62,591 nt of DNA from Bacilli bacterium (GCA_900769635.1 CAAGHJ010000053.1:1-62591), one strand, 5' to 3'. Shown: positions 14,573-24,544, numbered from the stretch's first letter. Made by a program: numbers and translations. Notes: generated by a model from the sequence alone, not told the origin.

Positions 14573-15827
14573 ATGTTAGTGATGATATGATTGAACTTTC
14601 CATATAGGTACAACCGTAATCCTCGTTTAAATTTATTTCCGAACTTACTTTATATATACTTCCTTCATATATGGCAAAATATGTATATTTATTGGTACCT
14701 TCATTACTAACACTATGGGTATAACTCCATAGATAGTTGTTTATTTTATCACTAAGTATTGCATTATTTTCGTTATATGTTGGATTACTTTCTAGATATT
14801 CATCAACACTTTTGGCATCAGTTGGTGTTGAGGTTACGATAAATCTACAATTACTTTTATCGGTACTGTACTTCCCTACTACACCGCTTGGTATTGTTTG
14901 TGTTATTACTTTATCGGGAAAATCTACTTTTAGTTTATCTACTGTCTTTGTTGTTGTACTTCCTACCCCTTGGTAATCCATTTCTTCTTTTATTTCGTAT
15001 AGAGCATTATTCATTACACTTACATAACTTCTATATGCAGCAATTATGAATATTATCATAAATAGTGCTACTATGTATAGGACGACAGGAACAATGGATG
15101 TTCCTCCTTTTTTGGTACATATTCGTGCTAAGGAATTTATATCTCGATCGGGATTTTGTTCCTTTATTTTATTTACTTTCTTTTCGGCATATTCGACATA
15201 TTTTTCTTTAAATTTTAGTCCTACTACTACATTTACTACTATGGTTATTATTCTTAATATATAATATGTGGTATCTCCTTCATTAGATGGGAATATTTCT
15301 ACTAGGGCATAGTTTATGGCAATCCATACTATGGCTACTAAATATATTTTTCTATATAGTAGATAGAAGGGTCCGAAAAAAAAGGCTGGAAAGCAAAAGC
15401 CACCGCTACATATTTGATCGGCATTTTTTCCTATATAGCTATCTATAAGTAGATTGTTTGTTTCGTATTCTTCATATCTTTCATAGGGTCTATTATAATT
15501 TATTTCTAAGTTGGGTTGGTTATTGATATTGGGTATTGTTCCTCCTGTTGTAAAGTTTGGTATTTGATTACTTGTATTATTATAGTTATATGGATTATTA
15601 TTATTTAAATTATTTATGTTATTATTTGCTTGATATGTACCAAAACTGTTATAGTTATTATTATAATTATTATTATTGTAATTGTTGTTATAATTGTTAT
15701 TGGGATTGAACCCATTATTTCCTTGATTATAGTTATTATTGAGATTAGCCCCTATAAAGTTATATCCACAGTACTTGCAAAAGTTTTCCCCTGAACTTAT
15801 TATATTTCCGCATTTTGGACAGTTCAT
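14544..15827 (-). CDS. Zinc-ribbon membrane protein, DUF2628-like
   Basis: The protein starts with a zinc ribbon, CPKCG...CKYCG (residues 3-22), followed by an Asn-rich low-complexity linker (about residues 30-110). Then comes a membrane part, CFPAFFFGPFYLLYRKIYLVA, resembling DUF2628, with further membrane segments. After the last membrane segment is a 150-residue extracytoplasmic domain. ATG at 15827 is chosen over the upstream GTG at 15839 because GGAGG lies 5 bases before it, inside the longer frame. Function unknown. Zinc-ribbon plus membrane proteins of this kind are common in gut Firmicutes, but no partner genes here suggest a role. Confidence 0.75.
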   Translation of the reverse strand: MNCPKCGNIISSGENFCKYCGYNFIGANLNNNYNQGNNGFNPNNNYNNNYNNNNYNNNYNSFGTYQANNNINNLNNNNPYNYNNTSNQIPNFTTGGTIPNINNQPNLEINYNRPYERYEEYETNNLLIDSYIGKNADQICSGGFCFPAFFFGPFYLLYRKIYLVAIVWIAINYALVEIFPSNEGDTTYYILRIITIVVNVVVGLKFKEKYVEYAEKKVNKIKEQNPDRDINSLARICTKKGGTSIVPVVLYIVALFMIIFIIAAYRSYVSVMNNALYEIKEEMDYQGVGSTTTKTVDKLKVDFPDKVITQTIPSGVVGKYSTDKSNCRFIVTSTPTDAKSVDEYLESNPTYNENNAILSDKINNYLWSYTHSVSNEGTNKYTYFAIYEGSIYKVSSEINLNEDYGCTYMESSIISSLTFVKSASSSM

Positions 15828-15936
15828 ATTTTCCTCCACTTCTTTATTTTATTATATCATTTTTTTAGGTTTACGTATATATTTTTTAGATTTTTTTCTT
15901 AATTATCAAATTTTGTTTTACTAAACTGTAAACTAT

Positions 15937-16274
15937 GGTGGATATTTGCTTTATCTGGAATATTAAATGAATTAATTTACTTTATTTTTAAAATTAAGTA
16001 TGTTAGAATAGTACTAAAAAGAGAAATAAAGGAAGAAATAGGAGTAAACTTAAATGATGATTTTAATCTTTTAGATACTCAATTGAGAAAGCAACAATTT
16101 ATTGATATATATACAACTAATCAAATAATAAAAATAGTTACTTTGCAAAAGGAAGAAGTAAGCGATTATAAATTTGTAACCAAGGATGAATTTAACAAGA
16201 TGATTAATGATAATGAAATAGTACCTGCTATAATAGATAGGTATAATATGATAAAACATTATTTTTCATCATAA
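15937..16274 (+). pseudogene. Truncated Nudix hydrolase
   Basis: The frame from about 15937 reads WWIFALSGILNE... and then VLKREIKEEIGVNLNDDF, where REIKEEIG is the core of the Nudix box (REUXEEXGU). It continues to a normal C-terminal helix ending HYFSS-stop at 16274. The start and substrate-binding strand are missing. The residues that should be GG...E before the box are lost, and a frame slip near 15945 would restore GGY-FAL. No ribosome-binding site is seen. The remaining open stretch from 16083 is not a real gene start. Confidence is good for Nudix and fair for a pseudogene. Confidence 0.65.
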
Positions 16275-16301
16275 TTAATGGCATCTACTTTTTTTTATAA
16301 A

Positions 16302-16327
16302 AAGAAACTGTTTTATTTCAGTTTCTT
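16302..16327 (-). terminator. Terminator of parC (possibly bidirectional)
   Basis: AAGAAACTG and CAGTTTCTT form a 9-bp stem with an 8-base loop. On the minus strand it runs into TTTTATAAAAAA. Confidence 0.6.
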
Positions 16328-16352
16328 TGTTCTTACCCAAGGGTAGGGCATA

Positions 16353-18743
16353 TTAATTTTCTATCATTTCTACTTTGATATGGCTACTTAGGAGTTTATT
16401 TTTAGCAATAAAGGATCCATTACTTTGTTTATCCATTACTTTTATGTCAGTTAGTTTAATTGTTTTTTGTTCTTTTTCGGTAATGAGAACTATTTCTGAC
16501 TTTGTATTTTCGATAAAGGTATTTATAATTTTGGATGGATTGGACTTGATTTCTTTCATTAATAGGCTTCCTCTTTTAGCACGAGTGGTCTTTTCGAGTT
16601 CTTCTAGTTTTAGTCTTTTTCCTGTTCCTTTATCGGTTAAAATGGTTATGTATTCGGCATTATCAAAGTGGTACCCTGATACGACATAGTCATCTTTTAG
16701 ATTTATGGATTTAACACCTGATGCACGAATACCTATTACAGGAATTTCTTCGGTGCTATACCATAATCCGTAACCGTTATGGGTTGCTATAAGGGTATTT
16801 TCTTTATTGGTTGTATCTACACTTATGACCTCATCACCGTCTTTTAGGTTCATCATACAGATTGGTTTGGAGTATCTTTGTACGGCAAAGTCTTTTAGTT
16901 TGGTTCTTTTAGCCATTCCGTTTTTGGTAAAGATGGTTATGTATTTATCGTCATTAAAGTTATAGACAGGCATACTTCCTATAATACTTTCGTTTTGGGC
17001 TAGTGGTATGATATTGCTTATGTGTTTTCCTAGTTCTTTCCACTTTGCTTCTGGTAGTTCATAGACTGGTAAGTAGAGGTAATTTCCGAGATTGGTAAAG
17101 ACTAGTAGGGTATTTCTGGTATTTGCTTTGTATAGTCCTATTAGATAGTCGGTATCTTTAAGGGCTGTTTCTTCTTCGGCCTTGGAATAGCTTCTAGTGC
17201 TTACTCTTTTTATGTATCCTTCGTGGGAGAGGGCTACTATTACATCTTCATCGGGGATAAACATTGTGTTATCGATTTTTATTTCTTCTATTTCAGCTCT
17301 TATTTCTGTTAATCTTGGCATAAAGTATTCTCTTCTTATGCGTCTTAATTCTTCTTTTATGACTAGATTTAGTTTTTCGGGACTTGATAGTATTTCTTCT
17401 AATAATTTCATTATTCTTTCTAGATTGGCTTTTTCTTCTTCAAGGACTACGACATCGGTATTGGTTAGTCTATATAATTGGAGTTCGACAATGGCAGTTG
17501 CTTGTTCCTCTGTAAAGTTATATTCTTTAACGAGGTTGGCAATGGCATCGGCTTTGTTTTTTGATGCTCTAATGGTTTTTACTACTTCGTCTAATATGCT
17601 TATGGCTTTTATTAATCCTATTACGATATGGTATCTTTTTTCAGCGTGGGCAAGATCGAAACGGCTTCTTTTTAGTATTACTTCTTTTTGATGTGCTATA
17701 TAGGCATCTAGTATTTCAAGAAGGCCTAATTGTTTTGGGCGTCTTCCTACAATGGCTATCATATTGAAGTTATAGCTTATTTGGAGTTCGGTATTTTTAT
17801 AGAGATAATTTAGGATATTTTCGGCCTTAGCGTCTTTTTTTAAGTCAATGGTTATTTGCATACCGGTTTTATCGGATTCGTCAATTACTTCATTTATTCC
17901 TTCTATTTTTTTATCTATTCTTATTTCGTCGATTTTTTTTACGAGGGCTTGTTTATTTACTTCATAGGGAATCTCGGTTATTATTATTTTGTTTTTCTCT
18001 ATACTGGTTTTGGCGGTTATTATTATCTTCCCTCTTCCGGTTTCATAGGCTTGTTTTATACCTGATAATCCTGATGCGATACCTCCCGTAGGGAAATCGG
18101 GGCCTTTTATGTAATTCATTATGGTATCTAATCTTGAATTGGGATTATCTATGCGATATATTACGCCGTCAATTACTTCTCCTAAATTGTGAGGAGGGAT
18201 ATTTGTTGCATATCCGGCACTTATTCCGGTAGTTCCGTTTACAAGGAGATTGGGAAACTTACTTGGTAAAACGGTAGGCTCCATTAGGGTATCGTCATAG
18301 TTGGGGGTAAAGGTCACTGTTTCTTTATCTATATCTCTTAGCATTTCTCCGGCTATTTTTGATAAGCGGGCCTCGGTATAACGGGATGCAGCGGGAGAAT
18401 CACCGTCGATAGATCCGTTATTTCCTTGCATATCGACAAATGGGGCACGCATTTTCCAATCTTGACTCATTCTAACAATGGCATCATATATTGAACTATC
18501 TCCGTGGGGATGGTATTTTCCCATTACATCGCCGACAGCTCTTGCTGATTTTTTATAGGGTTTATCATAAGTATTTTTTTCTTTATACATTGAAAATAGT
18601 ATTCGTCTTTGAACGGGTTTTAGTCCATCTCTTACATCGGGTATAGCTCGATCTTGTATTATGTATTTTGAGTATTTTCCAAATCTTTCTCCCATTATTT
18701 CTTCTAATGAGTAGTCATAAATTTTTTTTATAATTTCTTCCAT
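16353..18743 (-). CDS. parC: DNA topoisomerase IV subunit A
   Basis: The 796-residue protein shows the type IIA topoisomerase A core: RAIPDVRDGLKPVQRRIL and catalytic Tyr122 in SPAASRYTEARLS. ParC is preferred over GyrA because the C-terminal domain has KWKELGKHISNIIPL, typical of Gram-positive ParC, and lacks a clear GyrA box. With ParE it unlinks daughter chromosomes. The quinolone region reads YHPHGDSSIYDAIV; Ser83 and Asp87 occupy the positions of E. coli Ser80 and Glu84, that is, the unmutated type. parE is not adjacent, which is unusual for Firmicutes. Confidence 0.93.
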   Translation of the reverse strand: MEEIIKKIYDYSLEEIMGERFGKYSKYIIQDRAIPDVRDGLKPVQRRILFSMYKEKNTYDKPYKKSARAVGDVMGKYHPHGDSSIYDAIVRMSQDWKMRAPFVDMQGNNGSIDGDSPAASRYTEARLSKIAGEMLRDIDKETVTFTPNYDDTLMEPTVLPSKFPNLLVNGTTGISAGYATNIPPHNLGEVIDGVIYRIDNPNSRLDTIMNYIKGPDFPTGGIASGLSGIKQAYETGRGKIIITAKTSIEKNKIIITEIPYEVNKQALVKKIDEIRIDKKIEGINEVIDESDKTGMQITIDLKKDAKAENILNYLYKNTELQISYNFNMIAIVGRRPKQLGLLEILDAYIAHQKEVILKRSRFDLAHAEKRYHIVIGLIKAISILDEVVKTIRASKNKADAIANLVKEYNFTEEQATAIVELQLYRLTNTDVVVLEEEKANLERIMKLLEEILSSPEKLNLVIKEELRRIRREYFMPRLTEIRAEIEEIKIDNTMFIPDEDVIVALSHEGYIKRVSTRSYSKAEEETALKDTDYLIGLYKANTRNTLLVFTNLGNYLYLPVYELPEAKWKELGKHISNIIPLAQNESIIGSMPVYNFNDDKYITIFTKNGMAKRTKLKDFAVQRYSKPICMMNLKDGDEVISVDTTNKENTLIATHNGYGLWYSTEEIPVIGIRASGVKSINLKDDYVVSGYHFDNAEYITILTDKGTGKRLKLEELEKTTRAKRGSLLMKEIKSNPSKIINTFIENTKSEIVLITEKEQKTIKLTDIKVMDKQSNGSFIAKNKLLSSHIKVEMIEN

Positions 18744-18846
18744 ATTCTTTCACCATATTTTATATTATCATATTTCCGAACTTTTGGAAAGGGTAATGGG
18801 AGGGTTTTTTTATTTTTTTTGGGGGTTTGGGCCCTTATTATTAGAA

Positions 18847-18869
18847 AAAGAGCCACGGTTTGGCTCTTT
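18847..18869 (-). terminator. Terminator of 18872-20785
   Basis: AAAGAGCCA and TGGCTCTTT make a 9-bp stem with a 5-base loop. On the minus strand it is followed by TTCT. Confidence 0.7.
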
Positions 18870-18871
18870 AA

Positions 18872-20785
18872 TTAGTTTGTTTGTTTTCTTTTCTTATAGT
18901 AATATGTACCTACTCCTGATAGGGCAATTGCTGCAAACATCATTCCTACAAAGCTTAGAATGCTATCGCTAGTTTGTGGATTTGCAATTGTGCTTCCACC
19001 TGCGTTTGCGTTATCATAAGTTATGGCATAGCTTGAGAATTTGCTAGCGAATATGTAAATCATTCCTTCTTCTTCGTCTACATAGTAGGTTCCGTCTTTG
19101 TATGCGTCTTTATTTTCTGGCATTGCTGTTAATTTTTTGAATTTGTCAACTGCTTGTCCGTGATATCTAGCAATGGCTATATTTGTTTTTCCTTCAAGGT
19201 TGTATGGAACAGCAAACATTAGAACGTTATCTGTTTCATTAATGATTTCATCTCCATCAGCTAGTTCTATTTCTAAGAAATCGTAGTTTTCGGCTTTGAT
19301 GTTTTCTTTAATGGCTTTATGGGCATCTGTTTCTTCTACATCTTTACCTATAACCATTGTTATTTCGTTTCTTGCTATTACTTCATCTAATCCGTCAACG
19401 GCTACATCTGGGGTATCGTTTCCTACATAAACTATTCTTGTTCCTACATTACCGATTGTTAAATCTATGGTAACGTCTTTGTCTACTTTTACGTATTTTG
19501 ATGTTGAACCGAAGGCATCTACTACTACTAGGGTATATGTTCCTTTGGCTACATTAGTAAAGGCATAATCTCCTTTATCATCTACTTTAGATATTTGAAG
19601 TACTTTTGCACCTTGTTTTAACTGTACAATTGTTCCTTCTTCGGAATCTGTTACTTTTCCTAGAATTTTATATGTTCCTTCTTTTACGTTTATTTTTTCT
19701 ACGACAACGTTTCCGTCTTCGTTTACATAAGATTTGTATCCGGCATTTAATAGCATTGATACGTCATTGTTATAAGTTCCGCCGTTAATGAATGTTGGAA
19801 TCTTTGCACTTAAGGCATTTGATAACATAAATGTTACGTTATCCTCACTGCTTGTAAAGGTTCCGCCATTTATTTTTAGGCTGTCTACGTTTAGTACTCC
19901 TGAAGATGTTATGTATTCTTCAAAAGCAAATCTGTTTGTACTAATGAAAGTTCCTCCATTAATGGTTAGGTTTATGTGTCCATAATATGATGAGTTACTT
20001 TCTATTAGAATTGTTGATCCGTTACTGTTTATTCCGTTACCGTATTCTTTCGGATCTTTGGATTCTCCGTTTGCTAGGAATGTTCCTCCATTAATGGTTA
20101 GGGTTCCTGACTTTATTCCTAATGCTGATTTTCCGCTTACTTTGGCATTTCCTATAGTCCAAGTACTATTTCCTGCGGAATATAAGCCAATTTCATCTCC
20201 AACTATTTCAGCTCCATCTTTGATTGCTATCACGGGTCCGTTTTCGTTTTTGATTCTTCCTTGAACGGTTATTCCTGTATCTGTTGCTTTGGCTTTGCCA
20301 GCAAAGGTTACTTTTACGCCATAAGCATCTTTGTTTATTTTAGTTTGGTTTTCAAAGATTGCTACACCATATTTTCCTACTAGGGTTACATCTTTTTCTA
20401 CTGTTAATACTGAGTAGTCTTTGGCATCTTTGTCTTTGCTTCCCCAAACGGCTAATGCGTTATGTCCTGGCATTGTAATAGTTCCTTTACCTGTTACAGT
20501 AAGGTTACCATTAGATACGGTTATCGATCTGTTTTCTTTTTTTTCTACAGTTGTTAAATTGAAGCCATTTAAGTCAAATGTTAGGGTTCTTCCTTCATCA
20601 ACCATAATATAGCTTCCATCGTGTGTTACGTCTTTTGTTAATTTAATAGTGTCGCCTGTTACTGCTTTTTTGAAGGCATCTACTAAACTTGCATCATCTG
20701 CTACTTCGATTGTTGCGGCACTTACTGATGGTACGTAAATCATAAGTGCGATAGCTGCTACTATTAATAGCATTTTTTTCTTCAT
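18872..20785 (-). CDS. Wall-anchored beta-helix surface protein
   Basis: ATG at 20785 follows AGGAGGAG, so the 657-residue open frame is trimmed to 637. A signal peptide (MKKKMLLIVAAIALMIYVPS, cleavage near SAA) precedes repeated INGGTF motifs (about residues 225-345), as in right-handed beta-helix or pectate-lyase-like folds. A CarboxypepD_reg-like beta-sandwich (GDYAFTNVAKGTYTLVVVD) follows. The C-terminus has NPQTSDS, a membrane segment and KKRKQTN, the layout of a sortase sorting signal of the NPQTS type. It is probably displayed on the wall. No catalytic residues are recognised. Confidence 0.75.
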   Translation of the reverse strand: MKKKMLLIVAAIALMIYVPSVSAATIEVADDASLVDAFKKAVTGDTIKLTKDVTHDGSYIMVDEGRTLTFDLNGFNLTTVEKKENRSITVSNGNLTVTGKGTITMPGHNALAVWGSKDKDAKDYSVLTVEKDVTLVGKYGVAIFENQTKINKDAYGVKVTFAGKAKATDTGITVQGRIKNENGPVIAIKDGAEIVGDEIGLYSAGNSTWTIGNAKVSGKSALGIKSGTLTINGGTFLANGESKDPKEYGNGINSNGSTILIESNSSYYGHINLTINGGTFISTNRFAFEEYITSSGVLNVDSLKINGGTFTSSEDNVTFMLSNALSAKIPTFINGGTYNNDVSMLLNAGYKSYVNEDGNVVVEKINVKEGTYKILGKVTDSEEGTIVQLKQGAKVLQISKVDDKGDYAFTNVAKGTYTLVVVDAFGSTSKYVKVDKDVTIDLTIGNVGTRIVYVGNDTPDVAVDGLDEVIARNEITMVIGKDVEETDAHKAIKENIKAENYDFLEIELADGDEIINETDNVLMFAVPYNLEGKTNIAIARYHGQAVDKFKKLTAMPENKDAYKDGTYYVDEEEGMIYIFASKFSSYAITYDNANAGGSTIANPQTSDSILSFVGMMFAAIALSGVGTYYYKKRKQTN

Positions 20786-20843
20786 AATTCTCCTCCTTTT
20801 TATTTTAAACTTGTAGAGTGTTACTTCTTTCTCTACTATCTTC

Positions 20844-20872
20844 ATTTTATCATAGTTGATTGTATTTTACAA
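20844..20872 (-). promoter_or_regulatory. Promoter of 18872-20785
   Basis: TTGTAA (20872-20867), 17-base spacer ending TATGA, TAAAAT (20849-20844) on the minus strand. Confidence 0.6.
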
Positions 20873-20886
20873 GTTTATTTTAAAAA

Positions 20887-20911
20887 AAGACTTAGTTTTT
20901 ATCTAAGTCTT
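20887..20911 (-). terminator. Terminator of truA
   Basis: AAGACTTAG and CTAAGTCTT form a 9-bp stem overlapping the truA stop. A TTTTTTT run follows on the minus strand. Confidence 0.7.
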
Positions 20912-21650
20912 AGTAAAATACGTTTTTTAGATATAGGCCTACAGCTGGAGCTGTTTTTCCGGCCTTTGTTCTATCTTCGCTTTTTAGTATTTGTATTATA
21001 TCTTCGGGTTTTATTTTGCCTTCTCCTATTTCTAGTAGAGTTCCTACCATATTTCTTACCATATATCTCATAAAGCCGCTTCCAGTGAAGGAAAGGGTTA
21101 TTTGGTTTATGTTACGGGGATCTCTTATGACTTCGGTTTCACTTATGGTTCTTACATAGTCTTCTTTTTCGTCATCGGCTTTGGTAAAGGATTTATAGTT
21201 ATGGGTTCCTTCTAGGTATTTTAGGGCTCTTTCCATAGCTACTACGTCTAATTTGTATGGGCACTGATATACATAGTTTCTTTCTATGGGATTATAGGGT
21301 CCTGTGTTTATTTTATAGATGTATTCTTTACCGTGAGCGTTAAACCTTGCGTGAAAGTCTTTATCGACTTCTTCGACTTTATCAATTGATATATCGGGTG
21401 GTAAAAGGCTATTTATGCTTTTTTGGAGTTTATTTGTTTCTATTTTTGTATCCATATCAAAATGGGCCTTTTGGGCGAGGGCGTGAACTCCGGCATCGGT
21501 GCGACCGGATGCGTTTAGACTTACTTTTATGTCTTTGTTTATTTTGGTTAAAGCGGTTTCTATTTCTTCCTGAATGGTTCTTTTATCGGGTTGTTTGGCA
21601 TATCCGTAAAAACCACTACCGTCATAGGAAAATGTTATTAAATATCTCAT
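20910..21650 (-). CDS. truA: tRNA pseudouridine(38-40) synthase
   Basis: The 246-residue protein has the TruA active-site motif SGRTDAGVHALAQ with its catalytic Asp, and RYMVRNMVGTLLEIG near the C-terminus. It makes pseudouridine at positions 38-40 of the anticodon arm of tRNAs. Length is standard. It is probably the last gene of pcrA - DD-carboxypeptidase - truA, 60 bases after the preceding gene, and ends in a strong terminator. Confidence 0.95.
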   Translation of the reverse strand: MRYLITFSYDGSGFYGYAKQPDKRTIQEEIETALTKINKDIKVSLNASGRTDAGVHALAQKAHFDMDTKIETNKLQKSINSLLPPDISIDKVEEVDKDFHARFNAHGKEYIYKINTGPYNPIERNYVYQCPYKLDVVAMERALKYLEGTHNYKSFTKADDEKEDYVRTISETEVIRDPRNINQITLSFTGSGFMRYMVRNMVGTLLEIGEGKIKPEDIIQILKSEDRTKAGKTAPAVGLYLKNVFY

Positions 21651-21710
21651 TTTATTACTACCTCACTTCTTGTTTTTATTATATCATTTTATTTTGGTTT
21701 GGGCAAATTT

Positions 21711-22262
21711 TTATTCTCGTTGACTTACATATTCTTCAAGAGTTATTTTTTGTTCGTTTATTTTAGATGCGTCTTTGCCCGTGTAGCGTAAGTGCCATGG
21801 TTCATAATCGTATCCTGTTATATCTTCTTTTCCTTCGGGGTATCTGACTATAAAGCCGTATTTGTGGGCATTTTGGTGGACCCATTTTGTTTCTTCCATA
21901 CTGGTTATTTCGTTTTCTATATAGCATTTTTCGTCTTTATATATGCAAAAATCGAGGGCAAGACCGGTTTGATGTTCTGATGAACCTGGTTTGGCTATTT
22001 TGCGAAAGGCATAATTTAGGCCTTTTTCGTGGACTAATCGTGTATAGATTTTATTTTGGTAATCATAGCTTCTATAACCACTCATTATATCTATTTGATA
22101 GTTTTCTTTTTGGGCATCTTCTTTCATTTTTTCAAAGGCTGTGAGAACATAATCTACAATGGTTATATTGTCCTTATATATGCTATTTGCGGGAACAAGG
22201 TTAGGGGGCGTGTATGTTTTATCTAATAGAAAGTGTTTATTTACTACTAATAGATTATTCAT
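21711..22262 (-). CDS. VanY/LdcB-like D,D- or L,D-carboxypeptidase without signal peptide
   Basis: The 183-residue protein matches the M15B zinc peptidase family. It has SSEHQTGLALDF (SxHxxGxAxD, two zinc ligands) and EPWHLRY (third ligand). Such enzymes trim D-Ala or other residues from peptidoglycan stem peptides outside the cell. No signal peptide or membrane segment is visible: the start has a good ribosome-binding site (AGGTGATAAT) and the first residues MNNLLVVNKHFLLDK are short and charged. It may act inside the cell on recycled muropeptides, or leave by another route. It is 24 bases after pcrA and likely co-transcribed with it. Confidence 0.85.
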   Translation of the reverse strand: MNNLLVVNKHFLLDKTYTPPNLVPANSIYKDNITIVDYVLTAFEKMKEDAQKENYQIDIMSGYRSYDYQNKIYTRLVHEKGLNYAFRKIAKPGSSEHQTGLALDFCIYKDEKCYIENEITSMEETKWVHQNAHKYGFIVRYPEGKEDITGYDYEPWHLRYTGKDASKINEQKITLEEYVSQRE

Positions 22263-22286
22263 ATTATCACCTGTTATATTATATGT

Positions 22287-24380
22287 TTAGGTTATTTTGG
22301 TGATACTTTTATGATTTTTCATTAGTTTTCTTATTCCATAAGGATGGGGGAAAGCGATAGTTAGGATTGTGTTTCCTACATCGGTTATGACGCCAATTCC
22401 GTACTTTTCGTGTTTTATGTGTTCTCCTACTTTATAGGTTTCGGATTGTTCTTTAAACATATTTTCTTTGGTAAAGTTTATGGCTTTACTTATTATATTA
22501 GTTTTTTTGTTTATTTCTTCAATGTATTTTGGATCTATTTCATTTATAAATCTACTTGGTAAGTTGAACTGGACATTACCGAAGAGCATTCTTTTTTTGG
22601 CATTTAATAGATATAGTTTTTTCTTGGCACGGGTTATGGCTACATAGCATAGTCTTCGTTCTTCTTCTATAGCAGAGGCTACTCCTTCTTGAAGGGAGTT
22701 GTAATGGGGAAATATTTCTTCTTCCATTCCGATTACAAAGACGTTATCGTATTCGAGGCCTTTTACGGCGTGTATTGTCATAAGGCTTACTCGGCTTTTT
22801 TCTTCTTGGTGCTCGGATACATCACTAACGAGGGTTACTTCGTTTAGGAAGTCTTCGAGGGATATTTCGCCATTGTCTTCTTCATAGCTTTTGGTTATGG
22901 ATTTGAATTCTTCGAGGTTTTCTAGTCTGATAGTGGCTTCGAGTGTTTTTTCGTTTTGGAGTTCTTGTTTTAGTCCGCTATCGTTTAGGACAACATCAAC
23001 GAGTTCGGTTAGGGAGAGGTTCTCACTTTTTGTTTTAAGGGTATTTATTAGTTTTTTGAATTCTAATTCTTTTCCGCTATCTATTGCATCAAAAAGTGTT
23101 TTGTTTTCTTGTCTGGCTTTTTCGACAAGATTATTTATGGTTTTCTCACCTATTTTTCGTTTTGGGGTATTTATTACTCTTAGTAGGCTGACGTCATCTT
23201 GGGGATTATTTATTAATCTTAGATAGCAAAGGAGGTCTTTTATTTCTTTTCGGTTATAGAAGTAAAAGCTTCCTACTACTCTATATGGTATGCCATCTTT
23301 TAGCATTTCTTCTTCGATAAGTCGTGACTGGGCATTGGTTCTATATAGTATGGCTATGTTTTCATAATTGGTACCGTTTTCGACAAGGTGTTTTATTTCC
23401 TCACCTACATACTGGCATTCTTCTCTATCGGTATTGACTTCGATATATTTTACTTTACTGCCTTCTTCATTATTGGACCAGAGATTTTTGTCTTTTCTTT
23501 GTTTATTGTGTTTTATTACACTATTGGCAGCATTTAGGATATTTTTAGTGGAGCGATAGTTTTCTTCGAGGAGGATTACTTTACAGTTTGGATAGTCTTT
23601 CTCAAAATTTAGGATATTTTTGAAATTGGCTCCTCGAAAGGCGTAAATGGCTTGGTCATTATCTCCAACGACAAAGATGTTTTTGTGTAGAGCGGAGATC
23701 ATTTTACTTAGGATATATTGGGCTTCATTGGTATCTTGGTATTCGTCGATTAGGATGTATTTGTATTGTTTTTGATAATGGGCTAATATTTCTTTATTTT
23801 GTTTGAATAGTTTTATGGGTAATATTAGGAGATCATCAAAATCAACGGTATTATTTGTTTTGAGTATTCTTTGGTATCTTCTATATATTTCGACAATATT
23901 TTTATCGGCTTCTAATTTATCGTATTCATCGGGATTTATTAGTTCATTCTTGCAAGTGCTTATTTTATTTCTTATGGTCTTGGCACTATAAAATTTGGGG
24001 TTTAAATCTAAGTCTTTCATTAGTTTTTTTATGATGGTAAGAACGTCGTCAGAATCCACGATAGTGAAATTTTTATCATAACCGAGTACACTGGCATTTT
24101 CTTTTATTATTTTGAGACCAAAGGAATGGAAAGTTGAAATTTGGATTTTATAGGCTCCGTAGACTAGTTTGGCTACTCTTTCTCGCATTTCCGTTGCGGC
24201 TTTATTGGTGAAGGTAATGGCAAGAATGTTTTGGGGATTGACATCGTTTTCGATTAGGTAGGCTATACGACTGGTAAGGACTTTTGTTTTACCGCTTCCT
24301 GCTCCAGCTAAAACTAGCATCGGGCCGTCTATATGGGTTACTGCTTCTCTTTGTTTATTGTTTAATAGTTCTAAATTCAT
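22287..24380 (-). CDS. pcrA: ATP-dependent DNA helicase PcrA/UvrD
   Basis: The 697-residue SF1A helicase has Walker A AGAGSGKT (Lys31), the Q-motif LNNKQREAV, DEYQDTN, GDNDQAIYAFRGA and VSLMTIHAVKGLEYDNVFVIG. The C-terminus ends with a Tudor-like tail (HEKYGIGVITDVGNTILTIAF) that binds RNA polymerase in PcrA, which favours PcrA over other UvrD-like enzymes. It works in DNA repair, plasmid replication and removal of blocked RNA polymerase. It is the first gene of the likely pcrA - carboxypeptidase - truA unit. Confidence 0.95.
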   Translation of the reverse strand: MNLELLNNKQREAVTHIDGPMLVLAGAGSGKTKVLTSRIAYLIENDVNPQNILAITFTNKAATEMRERVAKLVYGAYKIQISTFHSFGLKIIKENASVLGYDKNFTIVDSDDVLTIIKKLMKDLDLNPKFYSAKTIRNKISTCKNELINPDEYDKLEADKNIVEIYRRYQRILKTNNTVDFDDLLILPIKLFKQNKEILAHYQKQYKYILIDEYQDTNEAQYILSKMISALHKNIFVVGDNDQAIYAFRGANFKNILNFEKDYPNCKVILLEENYRSTKNILNAANSVIKHNKQRKDKNLWSNNEEGSKVKYIEVNTDREECQYVGEEIKHLVENGTNYENIAILYRTNAQSRLIEEEMLKDGIPYRVVGSFYFYNRKEIKDLLCYLRLINNPQDDVSLLRVINTPKRKIGEKTINNLVEKARQENKTLFDAIDSGKELEFKKLINTLKTKSENLSLTELVDVVLNDSGLKQELQNEKTLEATIRLENLEEFKSITKSYEEDNGEISLEDFLNEVTLVSDVSEHQEEKSRVSLMTIHAVKGLEYDNVFVIGMEEEIFPHYNSLQEGVASAIEEERRLCYVAITRAKKKLYLLNAKKRMLFGNVQFNLPSRFINEIDPKYIEEINKKTNIISKAINFTKENMFKEQSETYKVGEHIKHEKYGIGVITDVGNTILTIAFPHPYGIRKLMKNHKSITKIT

Positions 24381-24450
24381 TGGTACCTCTCTTTCTTCTG
24401 TGTTTAATTATATCACAATCTTTTGATATTGCAACGGATAATTAAAGAAA

Positions 24451-24472
24451 AACGAGTTTATTTACTCGTTTA
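24451..24472 (-). terminator. Terminator after 24545-25087
   Basis: AAACGAGT and ACTCGTTT pair with a 6-base loop. On the minus strand it is followed by TTCTTT. It lies between the 24545 and pcrA genes. Confidence 0.55.
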
Positions 24473-24544
24473 TTCTACTAAACTTGGGGTTATTTATAAT
24501 GTGCCCCGTAGGGATAATTTATAAAAGATATATTAGTCTTTTTG

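Noticed and set aside
16071..16259. Minus-strand open frame
   Set aside because: It is antisense to the Nudix remnant and has no family resemblance.
16353..18743. GyrA instead of ParC
   Set aside because: No clear GyrA box, and the KWKELGKH sequence in the C-terminal domain is typical of ParC.
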